Below are positions 17,155-24,800 of a stretch of DNA of 52,698 nt, in pieces. Every line of letters starts with the position of its first letter. Positions within the stretch are counted from its first letter, which is position 1. A program made the translations under genes and the position numbers. The notes below the pieces were generated by a model. It was given only the letters and a program-made list of their open reading frames with translations. It was not told where the DNA came from and searched no databases. This DNA is from Candidatus Physcousia equi (GTDB taxonomy: Bacteria > Bacteroidota > Bacteroidia > Bacteroidales > Bacteroidaceae): contig JAGHUD010000034.1 in NCBI GenBank assembly GCA_018065005.1, forward strand, positions 1 through 52,698. Reading direction: 5' to 3'.

Positions 17155-17210
17155 CTCCGTTTTAGCATTTTTTTCTGTGGTTGCAAGCAGCCCAAATCTA
17201 TCCACATTTT
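17155..17210 (-). promoter_or_regulatory. candidate SAM-II-type riboswitch in the metK leader
   Basis: On the minus strand the leader contains, in order, TGTGG (17202-17206), GATTT, a loop, TTGCAA, CCACA (17176-17180), an A-run and ATGCTAAAACGG. The order and spacing resemble the compact SAM-II (metA motif) pseudoknot, in which P1 encloses GAUUU...UUGCAA and is followed by AAUxxxGCUAAA. TGTGG and CCACA pair perfectly to form P1. The pseudoknot pairing is less clear from inspection; GGGC with GCTC downstream is one option. SAM-II riboswitches are known in Bacteroidetes, and the neighbour metK is the fitting target. Confidence 0.6.
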
Positions 17211-17221
17211 CTTTATCGCTT

Positions 17222-17230
17222 GCAAAGGTA
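17222..17230 (-). promoter_or_regulatory. promoter -7 box for metK
   Basis: Minus-strand TACCTTTGC matches TAnnTTTG. Transcription would begin just before the candidate riboswitch, giving a leader of about 155 bases. Confidence 0.7.
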
Positions 17231-17280
17231 AGGTTTTTCCTTCAGATGACAAAATTTTGCCACCGAAAAGCATAAAAAAA

Positions 17281-17406
17281 GTTTCTGCTACAGAAAAAGA
17301 AAGTTTCTGCAGCAGAAACCGAAAGTTTCTGTAGCAGAAACTGAAAAGTTCTGCAGCAGAAACAAAAAAATTCCGCAGCAGAAACTGAAAAGTCTTGCTG
17401 CGGAAC
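17281..17406. repeat. palindromic 22-bp repeat array, locus 1
   Basis: About six copies of a near-palindrome GTTTCTG-nnn-CAGAAAC start at 17281, 17303, 17325, 17348 and 17371, with a last degenerate one near 17395. The first three are spaced exactly 22 bases apart; later ones drift by one base and are shortened. Centres vary (CTA, CAG, TAG), and spacers are short and A-rich. The array lies between the 3' end of the small membrane protein gene and the metK promoter. Confidence 0.95.
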
Positions 17407-17451
17407 GATTTCTTGCGCTATCAGCGGTGGGCTATTGTGCTTCGGGCAGGC

Positions 17452-17886
17452 TCACTTCACCACCGTGCGGCACTGCCATGCAGAAACCACGAACCAAAGG
17501 ATGAGGAGCAGCTGCACGACAACGGAGATGCCGCCAAAAAGGAGGGCTGAAATGCCGGAGACAGAAAAGCTGAGTAGATGGAGCGCCTGACGCTTGCTCA
17601 CGGGTTCGCCCAGAAGCTGCGATGAGACGGAGGTGAGGGCACGGAGCGGATGAAGACCACGCAGAGCAGCACGGCTTTGCTTGACGCAAGCAACTGCAGT
17701 GCGGGCGAGCAACATGAAGAGGGCGCTAAAAGCATCGAAAAGGAGGCGACCCAGCATCAGGAAGAAGAGGGCAAAAGAGGCGAGAAACTGGAGGGTCGCC
17801 GTGAGAAGGTGGGTGGCAGGCGACTGGAGGTTGGTGGTCTGAGCCAGACTGTTGTTCATCTCGAGGGTGGTAGCAAAGTTCTTCAT
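17452..17886 (-). CDS. small membrane protein, unknown function
   Basis: A 144-residue protein that I do not recognise. The N-terminus (MKNFATTLEMNNSLAQTTN) is polar. A long hydrophobic stretch at about residues 28-62 (TATLQFLASFALFFLMLGRLLF onward) is followed by a basic amphipathic middle with KQSRAALRGLHPLR. A second hydrophobic region lies at about 102-135 (SFSVSGISALLFGGISVVVQLL). Two membrane hairpins are likely. The ATG at 17884-17886 is chosen because the -7 box at 17933-17942 lies inside any longer version. It is divergent from the WYL regulator gene with about 160 bases between the two starts, suggesting control by it. Confidence 0.7.
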   Translation of the reverse strand: MKNFATTLEMNNSLAQTTNLQSPATHLLTATLQFLASFALFFLMLGRLLFDAFSALFMLLARTAVACVKQSRAALRGLHPLRALTSVSSQLLGEPVSKRQALHLLSFSVSGISALLFGGISVVVQLLLILWFVVSAWQCRTVVK

Positions 17887-17932
17887 AGTGGTATGTTTTT
17901 TAGTTTCTAAACTGTTGGTTTTTGTTTTCGAT

Positions 17933-17942
17933 GGCAAAATTA
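17933..17942 (-). promoter_or_regulatory. promoter -7 box for the small membrane protein gene
   Basis: Minus-strand TAATTTTGCC matches TAnnTTTG. It implies a leader of about 45 bases and rules out the alternative upstream TTG start. Confidence 0.65.
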
Positions 17943-17996
17943 CGTCTGTGCTGCACGTTTTTATGATGCATGCTTGTTGTTTTTCAAAAAAAAGCG

Positions 17997-18004
17997 TATT
18001 TTTG
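17997..18004 (+). promoter_or_regulatory. promoter -7 box for the WYL regulator gene
   Basis: TATTTTTG fits TAnnTTTG, with TTG and an A-rich stretch about 20 bases upstream. It is divergent from the box at 17933-17942, leaving about 55 bases between the two boxes for a shared operator. Confidence 0.55.
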
Positions 18005-18044
18005 TGGCAAGTTATTGACCCGTTTATCCCTCAGAAAGCCAAAG

Positions 18045-18959
18045 ATGAACAAAAAAGTGCCCAACATGTTTCGAACCTACATCTGGCTCATCGACACCGT
18101 GCGACGACTGCAACCCATCAGTCTGGAGGAAATCAACGAGCGATGGTTGCGCACAGAGATGAGCGAAGGCGTACCTTTCAACCGCAACACCTTCAAGCGC
18201 TATCTGGAGGGCATCGAGGAGATGTTCAACATCAACATAGACTGCGACCGGCGCAACCACTACCGCTACAGCATCAGCGATGCACGATCACTGCGCAACG
18301 ACTCTATGCAGCGCTGGATGCTCAGCACCATGAGCGTGGCAGGCATCGTGCGGGAATCGAGACAGATGCAGGACCGCATCGTGCTGGAGAATGTGCCCTC
18401 GGGCGACCTTCTCCTCACCGAACTGACGCGCGCCATGGAGAACGGCAAGACGGTGCGCATCAGCTACCGCAAGTTTGTGGACAGTCAGCCCTACGAGACC
18501 GAGGTGGAGCCCTACTGTCTGAAGCTCTTCCACCAACGGTGGTATCTGCTTGCCCACCGCGAGGGTCGCGACTATCTTGCCACCTATGCCCTCGACCGCA
18601 TGCTGAAGGTGGAGGAGACTGCCAACGATTTCCAGTTGCCCGACGACTTCGATGCACAACAGCATTTCACTCATCTCTTTGGCATCTTCCAACCCGACAA
18701 GGGCGAACGGCCTCAGGTGGTTAGGCTGCGCACCTACGAAGGCGAATGGAACTACCTGCGCACGCTCCCACTCCACCCCTCTCAACGCGAGGTGGCTGCC
18801 ACGCAAGACTATGTCGACTTCAAGTTTGTGCTCTACCCCACCCTCGATTTCCAATTCGAGATTCTTGCCCATGCTGCCCACATCGAGGTGCTCGAGCCTC
18901 TCTCGCTGCGCCAAAGCCTGCGCGAGATGCTGCAGAAGGGACTGAACAGAAATGGGTGA
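18045..18959 (+). CDS. WYL-domain transcriptional regulator
   Basis: A 304-residue predicted DNA-binding regulator. Residues about 8-80 (FRTYIWLIDTVRRLQPISLEEINERWL ... FNRNTFKRYLEGIEEMF) look like a winged helix-turn-helix. Residues about 120-190 match a WYL domain: VRISYRKF opens it and YCLKLFHQRWYLLAHREG is its signature. A WCX-like C-terminal part follows (FEILAHAAHIEVLEPLSLR). WYL proteins sense nucleic acid or nucleotide ligands and often regulate stress or defence genes. The ATG at 18045 lies after the promoter box; another Met at 18066 is possible. The stop codon lies inside a perfect inverted repeat. It is divergent from a small membrane protein gene, its most likely target. Confidence 0.87.
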   Translation: MNKKVPNMFRTYIWLIDTVRRLQPISLEEINERWLRTEMSEGVPFNRNTFKRYLEGIEEMFNINIDCDRRNHYRYSISDARSLRNDSMQRWMLSTMSVAGIVRESRQMQDRIVLENVPSGDLLLTELTRAMENGKTVRISYRKFVDSQPYETEVEPYCLKLFHQRWYLLAHREGRDYLATYALDRMLKVEETANDFQLPDDFDAQQHFTHLFGIFQPDKGERPQVVRLRTYEGEWNYLRTLPLHPSQREVAATQDYVDFKFVLYPTLDFQFEILAHAAHIEVLEPLSLRQSLREMLQKGLNRNG

Positions 18960-18990
18960 GACCTCTTTGCGAGGTCTCACCCATTTCTGT
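18946..18990. terminator. perfect 20-bp inverted repeat spanning the WYL stop codon
   Basis: Arms 18946-18965 and 18971-18990 are perfectly complementary around the 5-base loop TTTGC. The WYL stop TGA (18957-18959) lies in the left arm. There is no T-run after it, so it may act as a Rho-independent-like or mRNA-stabilising hairpin, or as a protein site. Confidence 0.6.
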
Positions 18991-19110
18991 CTCTTGGCAT
19001 GCTGTGGCTCCGCTAGAAGGAGGATAGGCTGTTTTGAGGACGTTGCCACCTATATATAGATAAATGTACGCGCGCGTAGTGGGGCTTCGCCCGATGGCTC
19101 GCGCCGCATG

Positions 19111-19797
19111 TCAGACGCGATAGACGGAACGGGAGCATACGCCCGTAGGGGCTGAGATGGTGACGTGCTTCGTGCCGTCTGGCATTTCCTTGATGTCGAA
19201 GTGGAGCGGCAAGGGGTCGAGGGGGGCGTCGCTGCGCAAAAAGGCACGAAACTGCGTGTCTCCTACCTGGAGCTGAAACTGAATGGGGTGGCTGAGGTTG
19301 TTGCGCAAGCGGAGATCCTTGAAACCATAAAAGACTGTGGCGTCGCTGCCCAGCGGTGCAAACCGTGTGTCGTCGGTGTAGAGGTCTACAGAATGATTGT
19401 GGCGCTCCACCACCTCAAGGCCTGAGATCAGCGCCAAATGGTATATGATGCCGGAGGCCTGACAGAGTCCACCGCCAACGTCGAGATGCACCTTGCCTTG
19501 ATGGATGCTGCGGCCCTCGCGAAAGCGCCCACGGTTGTTGGGATTGCCCACGGCGTGCCAAAAGGAGAAGACTTCGCCGGGACGTATGACGAGCGTGTTG
19601 ATGCGCGCTGCTGCTTCTCGGAGGTTGTGCTTTTTGCTCTCAAGGGTGGCGCTGGGCATGAAAGGTTGCGTGAGCGCTAAGGCATGGGGCAACGATGCCT
19701 CCTCTGGCAAGTGCTGCGAGGCAAATGGCGTGCCGCGCAACAGGTCCATCATCTTCACATAGAGACCGCGCAGCCGGGCTTTCGTTGCTTGCTTCAT
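19111..19797 (-). CDS. VanW-family protein
   Basis: A 228-residue protein of the VanW family, named after a gene in some vancomycin-resistance clusters but of unknown biochemical role and not itself proof of resistance. The conserved core is easy to see: INTLVIRPGEVFSFWHAVGN (about 68-87) and HLDVGGGLCQASGIIYHLAL (about 109-128), with the typical GGGxCQxS motif. There is no signal peptide, and the N-terminus is basic. It begins six bases before the DUF4834 stop on the same strand, so it is probably cotranscribed with psd-pssA-DUF4834. Confidence 0.9.
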   Translation of the reverse strand: MKQATKARLRGLYVKMMDLLRGTPFASQHLPEEASLPHALALTQPFMPSATLESKKHNLREAAARINTLVIRPGEVFSFWHAVGNPNNRGRFREGRSIHQGKVHLDVGGGLCQASGIIYHLALISGLEVVERHNHSVDLYTDDTRFAPLGSDATVFYGFKDLRLRNNLSHPIQFQLQVGDTQFRAFLRSDAPLDPLPLHFDIKEMPDGTKHVTISAPTGVCSRSVYRV

Positions 19798-19803
19798 GGC
19801 AAA

Positions 19804-20079
19804 TCAGTCTTTCACTTCTTCAAAATCGACATATTCGCCTTCGTCGTCGCCATACACCTTCTTGCGGGGCGTGCTGCCCTTCGCCGTCTGCCGAGCCTGA
19901 GCTGACGGGTCGCGGTAGACCCCTTCGCCACGGTAGGCGGATTGCTGCCGCTCGCTCTGGTTGCTGCGACTGCCACCCATCTGCCCGCGCATCACCTTAC
20001 GCACTGTCCACCAAAGCCGGACACCCTGGATGGCAGCGAAGATGAAGATGAACAGAAAAAAATTGAGAAGGCAGCCCAT
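19804..20079 (-). CDS. DUF4834-family small membrane protein
   Basis: A 91-residue protein with one N-terminal membrane helix (MGCLLNFFLFIFIFAAIQGV). A basic stretch follows, then a Ser/Gln/Arg-rich middle and an acidic end (DDEGEYVDFEEVKD). This is the layout of DUF4834, a Bacteroidetes family of unknown function commonly found after pssA. The ATG at 20077-20079 places the helix at the N-terminus; a longer frame would start inside pssA. It lies two bases after pssA, implying coupled translation. Confidence 0.82.
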   Translation of the reverse strand: MGCLLNFFLFIFIFAAIQGVRLWWTVRKVMRGQMGGSRSNQSERQQSAYRGEGVYRDPSAQARQTAKGSTPRKKVYGDDEGEYVDFEEVKD

Positions 20080-20081
20080 GC

Positions 20082-20786
20082 TTACTTGTGCATTTTGTTG
20101 ACCACTACAGAGAGCAGGACATACCATACGATGATGGCGGCAAAACAGGTCCAGCCTAACAGGAAGCAAGGCAAACAGCCCACGAGGAAAATGAATTTAG
20201 GCCAGTTGTCCTTCCACGAGAGGTTCTTGAACTTTAGCGCAAAGAGGGGCAACTCGGCTATGAGCAGATAGCAGAAGACGAACTCCACCACCAAAAGCCA
20301 CAAGGCTCCACTCGGAAGAGAAGCCAACCAGAACTTCTGTCCCACGATGAGGGCGCCCCAAAAGAGGGCATTGGCAGGCGTGGGCAGTCCGATGAAGGAG
20401 GTGGACTGCCGCTCGTCAAGATTGAATTTTGCCAAGCGGAGGGCTGAGAAGGCTGCCATGATGAAGGCTGCGAAGGGAAGGTAGTGTGCCACTTCGACAG
20501 GCATCCAGGCGGGCATCTGCGACTGAGCAATCATGGTCATGAGCATGGTTGAGGGTGCTACACCAAAGGTGACAACATCGGCGAGCGAATCGAGCTCTTT
20601 GCCTATGGGCGAGGACACATGCAGCAAGCGTGCCACCATGCCGTCAAAGAAATCGAATACGGCTCCGCAGATGATGAAGATGAGGGCGCAGCTGGTTTCG
20701 CCGAGCACAGCAGAGAAGACTGCCAGGCAACCACAGATGAGGTTGCAGCAAGTGATGGTATTGGGGATATGCTTTTTGATATTCAT
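20082..20786 (-). CDS. pssA: CDP-diacylglycerol--serine O-phosphatidyltransferase
   Basis: PssA joins CDP-diacylglycerol and serine to phosphatidylserine at the inner membrane, the step before decarboxylation to phosphatidylethanolamine. The 234-residue product has several membrane helices and the full CDP-alcohol phosphatidyltransferase motif. That motif runs DGMVAR, then an eight-residue stretch, G, KEL, D, SLA, D (about residues 48-71), and binds metal and CDP. ITCCNLICGCLAVF precedes it. It lies 177 bases after psd on the same strand; the gap carries a 25-bp tandem repeat. The two enzymes act in sequence. Confidence 0.97.
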   Translation of the reverse strand: MNIKKHIPNTITCCNLICGCLAVFSAVLGETSCALIFIICGAVFDFFDGMVARLLHVSSPIGKELDSLADVVTFGVAPSTMLMTMIAQSQMPAWMPVEVAHYLPFAAFIMAAFSALRLAKFNLDERQSTSFIGLPTPANALFWGALIVGQKFWLASLPSGALWLLVVEFVFCYLLIAELPLFALKFKNLSWKDNWPKFIFLVGCLPCFLLGWTCFAAIIVWYVLLSVVVNKMHK

Positions 20787-20825
20787 AGTTCAGCGTTCAG
20801 TAGGACACAAAGCACAACACATGGC

Positions 20826-20920
20826 GTTGATGGAGAGGACAAGTAAAGCCTTGATGGAGGGGGACAAGTAAAGCGTTGATGGAGGGAGACAAGTAAAGCG
20901 TTGATGGAGGGAGACAAGTA
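20826..20920. repeat. 25-bp tandem repeat between psd and pssA, four copies
   Basis: Units of 24, 25, 25 and 21 bases with consensus GTTGATGGAGGGAGACAAGT plus AAAGC run head to tail. The last copy is cut and followed by a C-run. The array lies in the untranslated stretch between two cotranscribed genes. Confidence 0.9.
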
Positions 20921-20963
20921 CCCCCCCGGCGAGATAAGCGGCGGGAAAGCGGCTTGCGACAGC

Positions 20964-21665
20964 TTAGAGCTTTGCCAACACCGTTTGGTTGCCAACCGTC
21001 TTTTGCCTCATCTGCACGAGCACCTTTGTGCCAAGAGGCAGATAGGTGTCGACGCGCGAGCCGAGCTTGATGAATCCCAGATGGTCGTCAATCTCCACCT
21101 CATCGCCGGCTTGCGTGTAGGTGACGATGCGGCGCGCCACGGCTCCTGCAATCTGTCGCACCAAGACTTCAGTTCCCTGAGGTGTGCGTATCACCGTCGT
21201 GGCGCGCTCGTTCTCTTCGCTTGCCTTGGGCAACCATGCACGATGGAAGTTGCCGTTGTGGTGACGGGTATAGAGCACGGTGCCGTCGACGGGCACCCAG
21301 TTGGCATGAACATTGGTCACGCTCATGAAGATGCTCACCATGAGACGTCGGTCGTGGAAGTATTCTTTCTCCTCCACCTCCTCGATGCAGACGATATTGC
21401 CGTCTGCTGGCGCGATGACGATGCCCGTAGTGTCCTCCTCAAAACGACGCTCTGGACAGCGGAAGAAGTTGACAACAATGAGATAGAGCACACCGGTGAT
21501 GGCAAGCACGACGTAGAAAGGTATCATGGTCCATCCGTAGTGGGTGGACAACTCAAAAAGCAGCCCGTTGAGGAGCAACAATGCGATGCCACCAACAACC
21601 AGCGTGTTGGTTCCTTCACGATGAAGTGTTATCTTTTTGCGGAGTTTGCGCAGTCTTTTTCCCAT
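20964..21665 (-). CDS. psd: phosphatidylserine decarboxylase
   Basis: Psd converts phosphatidylserine to phosphatidylethanolamine with a pyruvoyl group formed by self-cleavage. The 233-residue product belongs to the short, archaeal-type class. It has a basic N-terminus, two hydrophobic segments at about 22-55, [17 protein letters not shown] (about 85-101), and [16 protein letters not shown] with the conserved His. Near the C-terminus is [15 protein letters not shown], where cleavage between Gly and Ser yields the pyruvoyl end. It is the first gene of the psd-pssA-DUF4834-vanW run and is divergent from dnaE. Confidence 0.96.
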   Translation of the reverse strand: MGKRLRKLRKKITLHREGTNTLVVGGIALLLLNGLLFELSTHYGWTMIPFYVVLAITGVLYLIVVNFFRCPERRFEEDTTGIVIAPADGNIVCIEEVEEKEYFHDRRLMVSIFMSVTNVHANWVPVDGTVLYTRHHNGNFHRAWLPKASEENERATTVIRTPQGTEVLVRQIAGAVARRIVTYTQAGDEVEIDDHLGFIKLGSRVDTYLPLGTKVLVQMRQKTVGNQTVLAKL

Positions 21666-21693
21666 TTTGCGGTTATTTTAATACATATTTGGG

Positions 21694-21702
21694 GCAAAGT
21701 TA
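21694..21702 (-). promoter_or_regulatory. promoter -7 box for psd
   Basis: Minus-strand TAACTTTGC matches TAnnTTTG about 30 bases before the psd start. Confidence 0.7.
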
Positions 21703-21818
21703 CAAACAATTCTCCTTAATTAAAAATATAAGTTGAAAAAAAAGACTTTCTGCAGCCATTTTGACGTTTGTCTGCGCATTTTTTGACTTTGACTCTTCTT
21801 TTCCTCAAAAAAAGATTA

Positions 21819-21826
21819 TAACTTTG
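21819..21826 (+). promoter_or_regulatory. promoter -7 box for dnaE
   Basis: TAACTTTG matches the consensus and lies 17 bases before the dnaE ATG, giving a very short leader. Confidence 0.7.
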
Positions 21827-21843
21827 AGCAATTTTTCATAGCA

Positions 21844-24800
21844 ATGCAAGACTTCGTACACATCCACGTCCATACAGACTACTCCCTGCTCGACGGCATG
21901 TCCAAGATTCCTAAAATGGTGGATAAGGCCGTCGAAAACGGCATGCGCGGCATTGCCGTCACCGATCATGGCAACATGCTTGGCATCAAAGAACTGTTTG
22001 ACTACTGCAACAAGGTGAACAAAGGGCGAAAGAAAGAGGGACTCGAGCCCTTCAAGCCCATCTTCGGCTGCGAGATGTATGTGGCACGGCGCGGCGACAA
22101 GACGCTCACGAAGGGCAAGCAGGACCAATCGGGATGGCACCTTGTCGTACTCGCCAAAAACGAGGTGGGCTACCGTAACCTCATCAACCTGGTGTCGCGC
22201 TCATGGGTAGATGGCTACTATATGCGCCCACGCACCGACCACAAGGACCTCGAACAATTCCACGAGGGCCTCATCATCTGCTCTGCATGTATCGGCGGAG
22301 AGGTTCCCAAGAAGATTCTCTCCGGCAACGTTCAGGCTGCCGAGGATGCCATCCTTTGGTTCAAGAAAATATGGGGCGACGACTACTATCTCGAGATACA
22401 GCGCCACGAAGTGAAGAACCCTACACTGCGCGCCAACCGCGAAACCTATGAACTGCAGAAGCAGTGCAACCCCGTCATCGTCGAACTGGCACGCAAGCAC
22501 CAAGTGAAGCTTGTCTGCACCAACGATTGTCACTTCGTCGACGAAGAAGATGGTGATGCACACGAGATTCTGCTCTGTCTCGCCACGGGCAAAAAGCTCG
22601 ACGACCCGCACATGCTCTACACCAAGCAGGAATGGTTCAAGACACGCGAGGAGATGAACGAAATCTTTTCCGACATTCCCGATGCACTTGCCAACACCTG
22701 CGAGATTCTCGACAAAGTGGAGTTCTACAACATCGAGAGCGACCCCATTATGCCTTTCTACCCCATCCCTGGGGAGTTCGGCACAGAGGAGCAGTGGCGC
22801 CAGACGTTCGGCGAGGCAGACCTGCTGCGCGAATTTACGAGCGACGAGAATGGAGCGAACCCCATGCCGGAAGAGGAAGGAAGAAAAAAGATACAGAAAT
22901 TAGGTGGCTTTGAGAAACTCTACCGCATCAAGTTCGAAGCTGACTATCTCGGAAAACTCGGCTACGAAGGAGCAAGCCGGCTCTACGGAACGGGCTACGC
23001 CGAGATACCCAACGACCACGCCTTGCAACCCGACGAACTCTCCGCTTGGGCTGCCAAGCACGGCATTGCCAAGGAAGTGGACGACCGCATCCGCTTCGAG
23101 CTCCACATCATGAAGACGATGGGCTTCCCTGGCTACTTCCTCATCGTGCAGGACTTCATCAACTCGGCGCGCCAAGAGCTCGGCGTATGGGTAGGCCCCG
23201 GCCGCGGTTCGGCAGCCGGAAGCGTTGTTGCCTATTGTTTGGGCATCACCAAGATTGACCCCATGCGCTACGACTTGCTGTTTGAGCGTTTCCTCAACCC
23301 CGACCGTATCTCGCTGCCCGATATCGACACCGACTTCGACGACGACGGACGAGGCAAGGTGCTACAGTGGGTGATGGACAAGTATGGCCACGAGAACTGT
23401 GCCCACATCATCACCTATGGCTCCATGGCTGCCAAAAATGCCATCAAGGACGTGGCGCGCGTCTTAGGTTATCCGCTCAGTCAGACCAACGCACTCTGCA
23501 AGGCCATGCCCGACCGTCTGCCCGACGGCATGAAACCCAAGCTCGTCAACTACCTCAAGCACACTCCGGAGCTGCAACAGGCTGCAGCCTCCAAAGATGA
23601 GCGAGAAGCCAACACCATCAAGTATGCACTGCGGCTCGAAGGCACGACACGCAACACGGGCATACATGCCTGCGGTTTCATCATCTGCCGCGACCCCATC
23701 AGCCAGCACGTTCCTGTCTCCACAGCCGACGACCCCGACTTCGCCAACGTCAAGACACCCGTCACGCAATACGACGGACACGTCATCGAGTCGACCGGTC
23801 TCATCAAGATGGACTTCCTCGGACTAAAGACGCTCTCGCAGATGAAGGAGGCGTGCCGCGTCATCAAGGAAGCCCACGGCGTGGACATCGACCTCGACAC
23901 CATACCCATCGACGACCCCCTCACCTTCAAGCTCTATCAAGAGGGACGCACCGTCGGCACCTTCCAGTTTGAATCTGCAGGAATGCAGAAGTACCTCAAA
24001 GAACTCCACCCCACCGTCTTCGAGGACCTCATCGCCATGAATGCGCTCTATCGCCCCGGTCCCATGGACTACATCCCGTCGTTCATCCGGCGCAAGAACG
24101 GTCTGGAGCCCATCACTTACGACCTGCCCGTCATGGAGAAGTATCTCAAAGACACCTACGGCATCACCGTCTATCAGGAGCAGGTCATGCTTCTCTCCCG
24201 TCTGCTTGCCAACTTCACGCGAGGCGAGAGCGACGCTCTTCGTAAGGCGATGGGTAAGAAGAAGAAGGACATCGTAGACGCCATGAAGCCGAAGTTCATC
24301 GAGGGCGGAACGAAGAACGGTCACGATGCAAAGATTCTCGAAAAGATATGGAGCGACTGGGAGAAGTTCGCCTCCTACGCCTTCAACAAGTCGCACGCTG
24401 CCTGCTATTCATGGGTGTCCTACCAGACTGCCTATCTCAAAGCACACTACCCCTCCGAATTCATGGCGGCGCTGATGACACGCGCCAAGGACGACATCAA
24501 GGAAATCACCAAATTGCAGGCAGAGTGCAAGGCGCTGAAGATTGAGGTGCTCGGACCCGACGTCAACGAGTCGTACTGCGACTTCGGTGTGAACAAGAAA
24601 GGACAGATACGCTACGGCTTGACCGCCATCAAAGGACTCGGCGCACAGGCTGCCAATGTCATCGTGGCAGAGCGCGCCAAGGGCGGGGAGTACACCCACA
24701 TCTTCGACTTCCTGCAGCGCGTCCCTATGTCTGCTGTCAAGAGCAGCGGCATGAAGGTGCTCGCCCTCAGCGGTGCTTTCGACACCTTCCACAACCAGAT

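Larger units (their letters stand above)
17059..17451. other. 393-base gap upstream of metK
   Basis: From metK outward it contains an A/T-rich leader end (17059-17110), a G/C-rich hairpin region, the candidate riboswitch core (17155-17210), the metK promoter box (17222-17230) and the palindromic 22-bp repeat array (17281-17406). No coding sequence is visible. Confidence 0.7.

Noticed and set aside
17281..17406. Palindrome arrays as a CRISPR array
   Set aside because: Repeats are only 17 bases and spacers only 5 bases, without unique spacer content; no cas genes are present.
19111..19797. VanW-family gene as evidence of vancomycin resistance
   Set aside because: VanW homologues are widespread without resistance, and no vanA/H/X-type genes are nearby.
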